A DNA stretch of 64,000 nucleotides from Turnera subulata (GCA_028386065.3 JAKUCV010002493.1:83139-147138), one strand, 5' to 3'. Positions 22,125 to 33,262 are shown, numbered from the stretch's first letter. The notes: generated by a model not told the origin, from the sequence alone. Translations and numbers: made by a program.

Positions 22125-23326
22125 TTGCATGAGATCCAGGATTTAATAGAAAGGAATGAAATAATTCTGCCCAAAAGGCCGAATACCAAGTCAAATCCCC
22201 TGCCCTTACTCGGAGAGGTCGATATGATGGAGGTCGATTCCGAGCCTGAGCTGCCATGTTGCGTGTTCGATCTGAGTTGGTATGAAGGCTCTGATGAAGA
22301 AGTTGATGTCATCACTAGATCAGGAAGAGTGGCGAGGAGGGCTCCCCTTCGCCTAGATGAACCGGAAGAAATAACGGACCCTGAAGAAGACATGGTGATA
22401 AAACAATTGAAGAAGACTCAGACCAATATCTCTATCTGGGGTTTACTAATGTCATCTCGCCCACATCGAGAAAAGGTATTCCAAACCTTAAGCAAGGCCC
22501 ATGTCCCTATTGATACCGCACCAGATGCATTGGCCAACATGATAGCTTCAGTAGAAGTTGACAATCAGATATCCTTCTCAGATAAAGACCTCCGCTCGGG
22601 TAGGGAAGCCCATATTGATGCCCTATACATAACTGTTCAGGCAAAGAAAAATCAGATACCCCTGGTATTAATAGATAATGGATTCGCCCTGAATGTCTGT
22701 CCATTAAAAACCGCAAGTTCCTTAGGATTTGGAGTTGCAGATTTCTTACCCTCCCGAACTATAGTCAGGGCATATGACAATGCTAGAAGAGATGTGTTGG
22801 GCATGATAATGCTGGAAGTCGTCATCGGGCCCGCTCCTTTTCTGGTAGAGTTCCAAGTGCTCGATATTGCATCGAGTTTCAATTTTCTCCTTGGAAGACC
22901 ATGGTTGCACCAAGCCCGAGCTATAGCCTCCACCTTACATCAAACGTTGCGATTCCTTTACAAAGGGGGGATAGTCACCATTAAAGGAGAAATGGTTGAA
23001 AAGAATATCAAACCGTGTGTGGGATTGACGAAGAAGAAGAGGTGTCTTTATTCGGTTTTGTTCTTGAATCTATCAGCACCATAATGATAGATAAGCCCAT
23101 TATGAGACCCCCTTATTATGACCCATTTGGCAATTCGTTGGTTATGAGCATTATGGGAAAGATGAAATATTTTCCGATTATGGGGTTAGGAAGGAGGCAG
23201 CAAGGAGTGTTAGAAGTCCCTGAAATTTCGAATGTTGTGCCTCCTTTTGGTTTGGGATATGTTCCAACTCTGGCGGAGCTGGAAAAGCAAAAGGTGAAGA
23301 ACCAAGCTAAGGTAGCAGCTCGCTAG
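22125..23326 (+). pseudogene. Tat-type protease region, frameshifted
   Basis: Continuation of the gag-protease polyprotein. The frame 22125-23084 contains a linker and a retropepsin-like domain with LIDNGFALNVCPL, the DNG variant of the catalytic Asp loop used in Tat/Ogre elements, and FNFLLGRPWLHQ as the flap-to-C-terminal motif. Near 23015-23084 the frame shifts into a second one (23015-23326) with the conserved YFPIMGLGRRQQG and PPFGLGYVP motifs that normally follow the protease. The coding continues to 23408, where the nested element at 23409 interrupts it. Confidence 0.75.
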
Positions 23327-23403
23327 AACAAACAGGAATGGGATTTTCCCATGACTCCATACTTCAAAACACTAAATGGATATTTTGTGAAGGAAGGAGA
23401 GGA

Positions 23404-23408
23404 CTTTC
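23404..23408. repeat. Target-site duplication CTTTC
   Basis: CTTTC at 23404-23408 and 27656-27660 flanks the 4.2-kb nested element exactly. Confidence 0.9.
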
Positions 23409-24421
23409 TGATGCAAAATTACCTAGAAAAGCTTGGATATGGCAAGCTTATCTTCAGAGGCATCAAAGAGGAGCATCGATCTCACATGAATTTCAAGAAG
23501 AGTTGGACATCAAAGCGAAGGACGCGAAGAACGCGTGCAGAAATTCCTGGACCGTGCAGTATTGGGAATAAATTCATATCTCGAGCTCTACAACTCGGAT
23601 TGCTGCGATCTTTGACTCTTAAGAAAGATAAGACGAAGATCTACAACTTTTATGTTGAGCCCAGAAGCTGAATCGGCCGTTTTACTTTATTAAAATGCGC
23701 TTGAAGTTGACGGACAGATTCTATCCGGAAATTCGGTTTAGTTTTTTTATTATTTGGGCTAAAGTGTTTTTAGTTGGATTTTATTATTTGTTGGGTTTGT
23801 AATTTCGTCTTGGACTATATTTGGGTTACTATTTGTGAGCTTTAGTTCAGTTATTTGGTTTTTAATTGTAAGGTTTTTAATTAGTGTCCAAATTATGTGG
23901 GCTCAATTAAAAACCTAGTCCAATTAGGGTTAGGGTTTCGGTCACTTTAGGGTTAGGAATAGGGTTTGGCAGACTTGGCCCTATTAGGTGACGACCTAGT
24001 TAGTATAAATACTTTCTTTACTTTCAGAATTAGGGGATGACGAATTTTGATAAAAAAATACGGTTACTCTTTTAAAAGTTTCTTTTCTGTTTGAGTGATT
24101 CAAACTTCTACCTTGTGTGCTGATTCTCTTGGTGACCTTGTGTGCTGATTCACATGGTTTATTCTAGGGATTAGATTTACTTATCAGATTTACAAATCTG
24201 TGGCGTGTTTCTAATTCTTTGTTGTCGTTTCTGTTCTCTTGCTGATTAGGGTTCAGGGGTGACGACACCATTGGTGATTTCAAGCTTTCTTATTTCTGTT
24301 CATGCCGATTTGAGGAGGAATAAGGGGTGGAGAATTACTTAGTTTGATTGGGATTGAGGTCGGGACCACAATCTGATTCAGTAGGAGTTCTGGTGCTGAT
24401 TCTAGGGTTCCTACCGTATCA
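23409..24421 (+). repeat. 5' LTR of the protease-only gypsy element
   Basis: 1013 bp. Promoter-like GTATAAATAC at about 24003-24012. The apparent open frame near the start (23351-23671) recurs in the other LTR simply because the LTR is duplicated; it has no family motif. Confidence 0.85.
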
Positions 24422-24426
24422 TCTTT

Positions 24427-24438
24427 TGGTAGCGGAGC
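24427..24438 (+). promoter_or_regulatory. Primer-binding site of the protease-only element
   Basis: TGGTAGCGGAGC continuing AGGTTTC. The extended similarity to the complement of the initiator-Met tRNA 3' end and T-stem supports a Met-type primer with substitutions. Confidence 0.75.
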
Positions 24439-25305
24439 AGGTTTCAATCAATCATATCCCTTTGTTTTATTTCTATTCTTTGTGTTTTCATTAAATTTGT
24501 GGCCTGTTCTTGTTTGTTCTTCAGTTTTCTGTGTTTTATCCCCTTTGTTTACCCTAGTCGAATTCTGTCAATTAAAAAAAAAAAAGAGTGTCGAGTTACT
24601 GTTCACAGTACTGTTCACCGTCACTATTCACTGTTACTATTCACGATGGAAAAAAAAAAAAGGTTTCTGTGAGAGTGTGTATTGTCGACATCAATTATAA
24701 AAAAAAAATAAAAGAGCAAAGTCAACTTGGTTGAAAATAAGGGTTTCTGAAATTGTTGTTCTTGCTGATTGGAATTGCAATTTGGGAAATCTTGTTGTAG
24801 GAACTGAAATTGGGCCGAATTGATTTGGTCAATTGATTGTTGAATTGGTTGATTTGAGTTGATTGGAAGTGTTGGAATTGTTGTTTTGGAGGTTGGAGTT
24901 GTCGATTGCATTTTGCAGGGGAAGCCAAAATTTTTAAGTTCACTTTCTTTCTTATATTTGCGGATTTTTGCTTTTCATTGTGTTGAGTGGTTTTTTGTTT
25001 CAAAATTGCTCAACTTGTGCTAAAATCAAACACATACAATTCTTGTTCTGTGTGTGTTATTTTCTTTTCTTCTTGGAGTCTGAATTGCCTCTAGAATTGC
25101 TAACCTATCTTCCTTTCTATTAGGGTTTCTTTGCATTCCTTAGAATTACTTCACTGATTTTGTTTGTTTGATTTGTTTGTTTAGATCCTGACTAATAAAC
25201 TGAAGTTGAATCAGGAGAGGTAAAAGGCTGAGTGTTACATCAATTGCCAAGAGGGATTAAACACGAGTGTAAACACGTGAGGAATTATTTTCTACTAACA
25301 CTTTC

Positions 25306-26316
25306 TTGCAGGATAACATCATGGAATATTCGAGATACCGTTGCAGCAAATACTACGATGAAGAAGAGTTCGATAGACGCAATACACTCAAACCTCAAAA
25401 GATGCCCAAAGCTCAAAAAGTTATTTTCTATACTAGATGTTATGTGAAGGAAAAAGGTTGTAGCCTGAAAGTTGATGCGGGAAGATATACCAACTTGGTG
25501 AGTACACATATGGTGGACACACTAGGATTGGAGTGTATGATGCATCCAAGACCCTATTAACTAAGAGGGAAGAATGCCATGAGAGAGATCAAGGTAACTA
25601 AACAAGTCCTTGTTTCTTTTTACATTGGGAGGTATTCCGACCAAGTGTTGTGTGATGTTGTGCCTATGATTGAGAACCATCTAGTACTCGGTAGACTGTG
25701 GCAATTTGAAAGGAGAGTGGCTCTTGAGAGAGATAAGAGTAGGTACTCATTATACATGGGGGACCAGAAGTTTATCCTTCGGCCATTGTCACCACAAGAA
25801 GTCAATGAAGATCAATTGCATATTAGAGGAAGAGTGGCAGCATGGCGAGCTGAGTTGGCCAAAGCTCAAGCCAAGCTTGAGGAAGAGAGGAAGGTTGAGA
25901 ACCTTGCAAAAGGAGAGTTAGAGAGGGAGGCTGAGAGCCTTGCAAAAGAAGAGCTAGAGAGGAAGGCTGAGAGCTTTGCAAAGGGAGAGGAGAGCTCAAA
26001 AGAAAGATTTGAGGAGAAAGAAAAGGAAGAGAATGCCGAGAGTGAGAGAAGAAAAGAGTTAAAAGAAGTCTCAAAAGAAATTGTGTTAAAGGGCTCAAAT
26101 GAGAGAGAAGTAAAGGTTGAATATGAGAGGAAAAAGAGTTTGTTTGTACTTTTGTACAAGGAAGCTTGGTTTAAAGCTAACCCTAACCCTTGTCTTTCTA
26201 GGTGTGATGTGTTTCTTTTGCAGGTTTCTAGGGATGCTTGTCCTAAAGGATTGCCGGCCCAAGGGAAAGAAGGATCTATACATGGGGTGCTGATTACAAT
26301 CACAAAGGAGCATTAG
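25306..26316 (+). pseudogene. Retropepsin-like domain with charged coiled coil
   Basis: Two frames, 25306-25560 and 25579-26316, separated by a stop just after HPRPY; together they cover one protease-like domain. The first contains the active-site-like LKVDAGRYTNLVSTHMV, where most gypsy relatives have D-G/S-G. The second has KVTKQVLVSFYIG, CDVVPM and HLVLGRLWQFER, the usual C-terminal half of this protease, then a linker. From about residue 90 of the second frame a Glu/Lys/Ala-rich heptad-like segment of roughly 75 residues (LEREAES and LERKAES repeats) predicts a long coiled coil. No RT follows. Whether the product was ever used is unknown; in this copy the stop separates the catalytic half. 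Confidence 0.7.
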
Positions 26317-26643
26317 GTTTTAAGTTCCTTTTCTATGATTACAATGCCTAAATTGGACATCGTGATGAGTAATTGAGATGCTTGTTTCATTGATTATCAT
26401 CCATATACATTACTTGTTATGCATGCTTCGAAGTTAATCTTTAGGGATGAACAAAAGAGTGCTAATTACTTGTTGCTTGATCCTGGGAGGAGAAGCTAGG
26501 TGCGACAAGCTTGATCCTCTACACATAACCTTTGATTCACAAGGTGAGTATAGTGTTCATGCTATATTAGATATGACTGAAATTCCTCCTATTGATTTCG
26601 TAGGCATCGATTCGAGGACGAATCGCTTTGAGGAGGGAGGGAA

Positions 26644-27655
26644 TGATGCAAATTACCTAGAAAAGCTTGGATATGGCAAGCTTATCTTTAGAGGCATCAA
26701 AGAGAAGCATCGATCTCACAAGAATTTCAAGAAGAGTTGGACATCAAAGCGAAGGACGCGAAGAACGCATGCAGAAATTCCTGGACCGTGCAGTATCGGG
26801 AATAAATTCATATCTCGAGATCTACAACTCGGATTGCTGCGATCTTGGACTCTCAAGAAAGATAAGACGAAGATCTACAACTTTTATGTTGAGCCCAGAA
26901 GCTGAATCGGCCGTTTTTCTTTATTAAAATGCGCTTGAAGTCGACGGACAGATTCTGTCCGGAAATTCGGTTTAGTTTTTTTATTATTTGGGCTAAAGTG
27001 TTTTTAGTTGGATTTTATTATTTGTTGGGTTTGTAATTTCGTCTTGGACTGTATTTGGGTTACTATTTGTGGGCTTTAGTTCAGTTATTTGGTTTTTAAT
27101 TGTAAGATTTTTAATTAGTGTCCAAATTATGTGGGCTCAATTAAAAACCTAGTCCAATTAGGGTTAGGGTTTCAGTCACTTTAGAGTTAAGAATAGGGTT
27201 TGGCAGACTTGGCCCTATTAGGTGACGACCTAGTTAGTATAAATACTTTCTTTACTTTCAGAATTAGGGGATGATGAATTTTAATAAAAAAAACGGTTAC
27301 TGTTTGAGAGTTTCTTTTCTGTTTGAGTGATTCAAACAAAATCCATGAGTGCTGATGCTCTTGGACAAACCTATCACACGACTAAGTGAACCAAATAAAA
27401 TTCCTAAATCTAATGAATAGTCCAAATTAGTTTAGACACCGCACAAGATTAAGGAACAACAACAAAGACAAGAGAACGACTAATCCCAAGTCCCCACTGC
27501 TCATTTTTGGTGATTCAATTGTTCTTATTCTTTTCATGCTGATTTGGGAGGAATAAGGGGAGGCGAATTGTTGAGTTTGATTGAGATTGAGGTCGGGACC
27601 ACAATCTGATTCAGTAGGAATTCTAGTGCTGATTCCAGGGTCTCCTGCCGTATCA
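26644..27655 (+). repeat. 3' LTR of the protease-only gypsy element
   Basis: 1012 bp copy of 23409-24421 with scattered substitutions and a divergent stretch near 27335-27520. Confidence 0.85.
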
Positions 27656-27845
27656 CTTTCCCTTTTGCGGCTTCTCTAAACCATGGATGTGTAGCATCAC
27701 GAAGACCAGAAAACCGGGATTTGAGCTATTCTTTGACTGTTGTCCTGAAGAAATATGGGAGGAAGAAGAAGAAGAAAAGAGGAGGGTAGACAAAGACGAG
27801 GACTTTGGTTGTTGGCATCTCTTTGGGGAAGGTGGGATCGCTTGA
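27656..27845 (+). pseudogene. Displaced end of the Tat gag-protease frame
   Basis: When the nested element and one copy of CTTTC are ignored, the frame that stops at 23408 continues here without a shift (FCGFSKPW..., then a run of glutamates and a stop near 27843). This shows that the Tat coding region ended here and that RT was already absent when the nested element landed. Downstream, 27846-28333 is non-coding and includes a G10 run at about 28188-28197. Confidence 0.6.
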
Positions 27846-28333
27846 GGATTTGTGTGTTGACTTTTGTAGAGTGCTTAGTTGAGAGTTTAATAAGCCAATG
27901 GGCAAGTTTATGCTATGTTTTGTTTCAATAAAAGGGGCACTCTCTCTGTTATTTTAATAATGTTTTTTTACATATATGGTTCATATGAATATGGTGTGTT
28001 GGACAAACTCCCCAAAATATCTGGACGTTAATCTAAGAATGGAACATTAATGATAACAATAATAATCTTGATCAAAGCCCCAATCAAATAGAGGTCTCTG
28101 ATCAAGCCATTCGAGCAAGAAAAAATTCTTATCCAATAGACCAAAGAAGAGAACTACGTGAGCCTGATCTCGTGAGCCTAAAAGAGGGGGGGGGGTGTGG
28201 TCATGCGTACGTAGGAAGCCCAACAAGGGTTCGGTTCCATTATTATCATTGATGATCTAAAGATGGACAAAAGATAAAGGGAGTTTGTTCACTCATTTAT
28301 TCGCATGCATCATAAGTGTAAAGAGATAGTTGT

Positions 28334-29657
28334 TGGAATGAGACTCATTCCTTCTTGTGCCTTTTTCGACTTGGAGCGTCGTCCCCGCCATTCTTCTTTC
28401 TGACTAGACGATTGGGCAATCCAAAGCCTAGGGGCACCAACTCTTCTAAGAATGCTTCTCACAATAGACGCAAGGACCTCTCAGTATCAGCCACATCCTC
28501 TTTCAGCCACTCCAAATATGCCAATGAGGGATGTATCTCGAAATAACCACCAGTACCTTCTCCCAAGGCCAGAGCCCAGCCTCCTTTAATGACCTTTAGA
28601 GCAGCCGCCTCCAAGGGTCCTGTGTTAGGAGTTGGGATAGTTGATGGAACTACTTGACTTATGCCGAATTGTCTCAGGATCCTGTTCGGACGATAGTATG
28701 TGGATTTCTCTAGACCCAGGAGTGGGACCCAATCCTTGGAGAAAGTACGAACGACTACCCTTTGCATCCCCAACCACCTGCAACACCACGTGATTTGCGC
28801 GCCTGTGAGATCCCTCATGAAGATGGTCCAATCCCGAATGGTGTGGGAGAAGACGGAATAACCATGACGAATGTAATTCAGAGGATTGGTTTGAGGCCGT
28901 TCAATCAATGTGAGGTGTTCACATAACCGCATCTGAAAAAGTATAAAGAATCAACATGATAAAGATGATACTCCGAGAATCAGAGTGGGAGAATTTATAC
29001 CTGAAGCAAGAGGGGAGAGCCGAACATAAGAGTTGAGGGATCATCCACCAGTTTGTCTAGACAATGGAGGGTTTCGCCTAAAATCATTGGAGTAAGGCTC
29101 TTTTTGTTAAAAAGTTTAGCCACCAAAGCACCGATTCGGAGAGGACAAACACCAGGGGAGCCTACTACGAGAAATTCATGTGTCATCACAAGGACAAGAG
29201 CATGGTTTCGTTTTTCTCTCCATTCGGCATCACACTCCTCCGGATGATGTTCCGAACCACTAAGGAAATATTGGTCTACGATTTTCGATAAGTCAAGACA
29301 GTTATGCTGATCCAGAAGAAAACTAAGCTTCCCATCAGCAAAGAAAAGAAATTTGCTAACCTCTTTCAGGACGGGTTTTGCAAGATAAACCATGGCAACT
29401 TTGCTTATGAATTTTCCTCCCATGAACGTGTTGAATTCGTCAATAGAAGGACAAAGCTCCATCATGTCTTGACGGAAGCGAAAAACGCGACGACTCTTGT
29501 CCCAGAATTTTGCAGCAGCACGAATCAAGTTCTCCTCCACTGCCACGCCACGAAGTTAGAACAATGTGGAGAGTCCCAGCACTGCAAAACTCAGACGGCA
29601 TATGCGAGGCACGCTCGCCATCCATTGAAGCACCTTAGCATGAAAATTGTCACTCAT
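28334..29657 (-). pseudogene. Antisense accessory gene, plant-mobile-domain-like
   Basis: Gene on the strand opposite to the Tat gag. ATG at 29657-29655; exon 1 to 29001; a 68-bp intron (29000-28933) with GTATAA...TTTTTCAG borders joining in phase; exon 2 to a stop near 28334. Motifs such as LIRAAAKFWDKSRRVFRF, MELCPSIDEFNTFMG and SPLLLQ followed by RLCEHL resemble the DUF7745/plant mobile domain proteins carried antisense by many Tat/Ogre elements. Two premature stops (TAA near 29558, TGA at 28459-28461) make this copy a pseudogene. Its function in relatives is not established. It has its own TATA box and upstream repeats. Confidence 0.65.
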
Positions 29658-29724
29658 GTTTGTTTTAGATGTGTGTTGAAGGGATTCTGAGGTTTATGAG
29701 GGTCTTTAGACATCCCCAGAGCTA

Positions 29725-29733
29725 TATTTATAG
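29725..29733 (-). promoter_or_regulatory. TATA box of the antisense accessory gene
   Basis: Minus-strand CTATAAATA, about 70 bp upstream of the antisense ATG, so it probably starts a separate transcript from inside the element. Confidence 0.65.
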
Positions 29734-29816
29734 TGTTTTGAGATGAGAGGACTCGTGAAACCCTAAAGCACAAACCCAAAGACCAAAAAAGGAAAAAAGA
29801 CAAAAACCCGAGAGCT

Positions 29817-30004
29817 GTGGCGGCCAGCGCTGGCGGTTATGACGAGAACCCAAACCCAAAGACCAAAAAAGGAAAAAAATACAAAAACCCGGGAGCTATG
29901 GCCGCCAGCACGGGCGGTCATGACGAGAACACCGCCACGCCTGGCGGTCATCCACACAAGACTGTCAGGAAGTGGCGGTCATCTCTCCCCTTGACCGCCC
30001 AGCC
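29817..30004 (-). promoter_or_regulatory. GGCGGTCAT inverted-repeat cluster at the antisense promoter
   Basis: Read towards the antisense gene: GGGCGGTC...ATGACCGCC, then a degenerate CCTGACAGTC...ATGACCGCC, then GGCGGTG...ATGACCGCC, matching the order in the LTR at 19525-19632. A direct duplication of about 77 bp (from about 29767 and about 29844, each containing CCCAAAGACC and AAAAAAGGAAAAAA) overlaps the promoter-proximal part. Confidence 0.65.
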
Positions 30005-30178
30005 TGCACTGTTCACCCAAAAAATCATTTTTCCAAAAAAATTCTAGAAAATTGAGAGAGGAAGAAAAAAAAATGAAAGAGAGGATACGAAAGAGATGCA
30101 AGGAAAACATGTGTATTCATCACTTAAGGGGCATTTTATGATTGTTTATTTGAATTTACAATGATATGTGTTATGATG

Positions 30179-30183
30179 GGTTA
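30179..30183. repeat. Target-site duplication GGTTA
   Basis: GGTTA at 30179-30183 and 41602-41606 precisely flanks the SIRE-type element. Confidence 0.9.
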
Positions 30184-30473
30184 TGTTAGAACTCATGTCT
30201 CATTGTCTCATTTCAGGGTTTTGATATTGACAAACAAAGCATGACTCAATTGATGACAATCAATCTTGAAGAAAAAAGAAATCAATCAAAGAACAAAGGT
30301 CCCAAGAGAAAAGAGCACAAGAATTAAAGTAACAAGCAAGATGGGTTAGGAACACAAAATGTCCAAGGGTAAAACACTCAATTCTTCTAAAGACATTGGC
30401 TCAAAACAAAATCAATTTTACACATGCATCAAATAGCACTCTATCAAACACAAAAATGATTTTTGAGTATTGA

Positions 30474-30908
30474 ATATCGATGTTCATCTTTTAAAACATC
30501 GATGTTCCTGCCTAACAATGTTCTAGAAAACAGGCAGTAGCCCAGAACATCGATGTTGGCTTCCCAAACACCGACGTTCTTGTGACCGTTGCACCTAAAA
30601 CTCTTTGCAGCACCAGAACATCGATGTTCCAATTCAAGACATCGATGTTCCCTCAATTTGTTCTCTTTAGAATTTCGGCAGAGGCTCAAAACATCGATGT
30701 CCGAATGGCAAACATCGATGTTCCAACAAAGAACATCGATGTTCATCATTCAGACATCGATGTTCACATGATGCTCATCTTTAATCTGTTTTGGCAGTGT
30801 TTCAAAACATCGATGTTCCCTTGGTAAACATCGATGTTTTAGTGACCGTTGGCTTCAATAATTCAAATCCAACAGACAAACATCGATGTTGTGATATCCA
30901 ACATCGAT
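30474..30908 (+). repeat. Array of AACATCGATGTT palindromes (5' LTR)
   Basis: Fourteen sites in seven pairs. Core ATCGAT positions are 30476/30498, 30549/30570 (second degenerate), 30620/30641, 30693/30714, 30735/30756, 30809/30830 and 30882/30903. Within pairs the distance is 21 or 22 bp; 30693-30756 forms a run of four at exactly 21 bp. CCGTTG motifs occur between pairs. The array ends about 100 bp before the TATA box. Because the motif is its own complement, both strands stay partly open over it; those frames are not genes. Confidence 0.9.
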
Positions 30909-31006
30909 GTTGTGCCGTTAGAATCAAAAATCCTTTTCCACCTTGCATGTTATCTTGTCTAAAGGTGTTCAGAACTTGTTCCCAACGTCCATATAAGTTT
31001 TTGAAG

Positions 31007-31016
31007 CTATAAATAG
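31007..31016 (+). promoter_or_regulatory. LTR TATA box (SIRE-type)
   Basis: CTATAAATAG. The same box is present in the 3' LTR near 41078. Confidence 0.8.
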
Positions 31017-31535
31017 AGGCATTAAACCTCTCTTTCAAAATGAATCAACTCTCTACATTTTAAGCATTCATTGTTATACATTCATACACATTTTTTTATG
31101 AGCCAATATTCTTGAGAATTGAGAGTTGCCTTTATAGAGCTTTACTTGTTACTCATATCCACTCTTTGAGAGAGCTTTTGTTTGAGTGTTTTCAAAGTGT
31201 TGTTCATACACCTTAAGGGAGGATTGTTCCCTTGTAGCATCTCATAGGAAGAGTGTTGAAGTGAGGTATCTTCAAGCAAGTAGAGTTTCGTGTGAGTCGG
31301 GCTCTAAGATTGTATACGGTTTGTTAAGCACCCGGAAGCTTAACCTAGATAGTGAAATCTTCGAGAGAGTCTCTCGGAGGACTGGATTAGCCACACAAGT
31401 TGTGTGTGTGAACCAGTATAAAATTCGGTGTGTCCTTCATTCTTTCAATTCCGCAATTATTTCCTGCAAGTTTTTGATTTTGTCCATAAAATGCTATTCA
31501 CCCCCCCTCTAGCGTAGGGCACCTATTCTAACAAT

Positions 31536-31547
31536 TGGTAGCAGAGC
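31536..31547 (+). promoter_or_regulatory. Primer-binding site (SIRE-type)
   Basis: TGGTAGCAGAGC, 2 bp after the 5' LTR; Met-type, one base away from the initiator-Met consensus over most of its length. Confidence 0.85.
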
Positions 31548-31588
31548 CTAGCTCTCTGAAAGACTTAACCGTTTGAGAGAAACTTTCC

Positions 31589-32734
31589 ATGGCTTCTTCA
31601 AGTAATTATGCAGGACTCTTCGAAGGACAATCAACCACTCGTCCACCGCTCTTTGATGGCACCAACTACAGCTACTGGAAGGAGAGGATGAGAATCTTCC
31701 TCCAATCCAACAACTATGCTCTTTGGCGAATCATGAAGATCGGAGAGCAAATTCCGATGGAGAAAGTTGGTGAAATCACAGTGCCAAAGACGGAGGAGGA
31801 GTATAACGCTGCAGACATTATGATGGTTGAAAACAACGCCAAATCAATCAACATGCTCTATTGTGCAGTCAACCCCGATGATTACCGGAAAATCTCTTGT
31901 TGCACAACTGCAAAGGAAATGTGGGATAAACTGGAGGTCACCTACGAAGGAACCGATCAAGTTCGAGAGGCCAAAATCGACTCCCTCACTGCAGATTACG
32001 AACTCTTTTGAATGAAGGAGAACGAGGGAGTAGAGGAGATGTTCGAACGATTTTCTAAAATCATAAATAACCTTCATGCTCTCAAGAAGGTCTACTCCGA
32101 CAAGGACTTGGTAAGAAAAGTGCTTAGATGCCTCACTCTCGAATGGCGTTCTAAAGCCGACGCAATCTATGAAAACATCGGGACTTTGAACACAACCATT
32201 GACAGTCTTAGAGGTAATCTTCTAACCTATGAAGCTACTATTCTTAAACCCTCTTTGCAGGAACCAAAGAAGAAGAACATAGCTCTCAAAGCTTCCACCT
32301 CCAAAATACAAGAGCTCTCTGAATTGGACTCTAGCGATGACGATCAAGAACTCGGACTTGTCATCCGTAAATTCCACAAATTCATGAAGAAGGAATTTGA
32401 AAAGAAAGGAAGAAAGATGTCTGGTCCACCCAAGTGCTATGGATGTGGAGAGGTTAGGCACATCAAGCCTAAGTGCCCCAAGACAAAGAAAGGAAAGGAA
32501 AAGAAGCCCTACAAGAAGCAAAGGACATACATCTCTTGGGGAGGCGATTCCGGCGATGAATCATCCGACAGCGATGAAGAAGAGACGGCCAACCTATGTC
32601 TCATGGCAAAGGAAGAAGAACTGGAAGAGGTAAGTACCACTTCTCTAAGTGCAGATTTTACACATGAAGAATTGCAAAATGTATTTGATGAGCTTTATAG
32701 TGAATATATTTCTGCCTCTAAAATAAGGGCTTAA
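31589..32734 (+). pseudogene. gag: SIRE-type gag, interrupted
   Basis: Copia capsid-nucleocapsid protein. The start MASSSNYAGLFEG is 41 bp after the primer site. The first part has PPLFDGTNYSYWKERMRIFL and AKEMWDKLEVTYEGT, standard UBN2-type gag motifs. An in-frame TGA at 32009-32011 (CGA-to-TGA type change) interrupts it; the same frame continues with ERFSKIINNLHAL and a CCHC knuckle, CYGCGEVRHIKPKC, then Lys-rich and acidic segments, to a stop at 32732-32734. A frameshift near 32725 puts the next segment in another frame. Confidence 0.85.
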
Positions 32735-32763
32735 AGAAACAAATTACAACTTTAGAAAGTAAC

Positions 32764-33262
32764 GTGGAAAAATTGTCTAAAGAAAATGTAAAACTTAAAG
32801 AAGAAAATGAACTCTACGGAAAGAAGAGTACTAATGAACCGAAAAGTCCAATTAAGGAATGTGCATCATGTAAATCACTAAAGGAACAAATTGAAGAACT
32901 TGAAACAAAAACTAGGGAGTGTTCGTCATGTGAGACATTAAAAGAACAAGTTAACGAACTTGAAACAACACTAAAGAAATTTAACACCCCTCAAAAGAAC
33001 TTGAATTCTCTCTTAGATAATTTGCAATCAACTAAACATGGAGTAGGATTCAAAAATGAGCCTAAGAAGAAGAAAATTGAGACTAAGCCTAGGAAACCTA
33101 AGGTTCAACCTAAGGAAAACAAGGTGAGTAAAGTGCACAAACATAGGCAACATAATAACTATTATCAACCTAGATGGATGCACAACCCAAACGTTATTTG
33201 CCATTATTGCAATAGAATAGGACACATTGCTCCTGTTTGCTTTACTAGGCATAGACATTGGG
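32764..33262 (+). CDS. SIRE-type gag-pol continuation with second zinc knuckle
   Basis: Coiled-coil-like Lys/Glu-rich segment with two CASCKSLKEQIEELE-like repeats (ECASCKSLKEQ and ECSSCETLKEQ), a Lys-rich basic stretch, and a second CCHC knuckle, CHYCNRIGHIAPVC. The frame runs into the N gap. Protease and the N-terminal half of integrase should lie in the gap. Confidence 0.8.

Larger units (their letters stand above)
23409..27655 (+). mobile_element. Non-autonomous gypsy element with a protease-only frame
   Basis: LTRs 23409-24421 and 26644-27655 (about 1013 bp, TGATGCAAA...CCGTATCA, strongly similar), perfect CTTTC target duplication, primer site TGGTAGCGGAGC at 24427-24438, and a GAGGAGGGAGGGAA purine tract before the 3' LTR. 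The 2.2-kb interior encodes no gag, RT or integrase, only a retropepsin-like domain fused to a charged coiled-coil region, and then a short GIDSRTNRFEEGG-type end that normally terminates chromovirus pol. It is inserted in the Tat gag-protease frame. Confidence 0.9.
30184..31533 (+). repeat. 5' LTR of the SIRE-type element
   Basis: 1350 bp. Palindrome array at 30474-30908, TATA box 31007-31016, and a C-rich stretch just before the end (CACCCCCCCTCTAGCGTAGG). Confidence 0.92.

Noticed and set aside
23351..23671. Possible gene at the start of the nested gypsy LTR (also 26447-26905)
   Set aside because: It occurs twice only because the LTR is duplicated; the frames begin in different flanking DNA and share no family motif.
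30444..31038. Overlapping frames on both strands with repeated Ile-Asp-Val or His-Arg-Cys
   Set aside because: They are translations of the palindromic AACATCGATGTT array; self-complementary DNA stays open on both strands.
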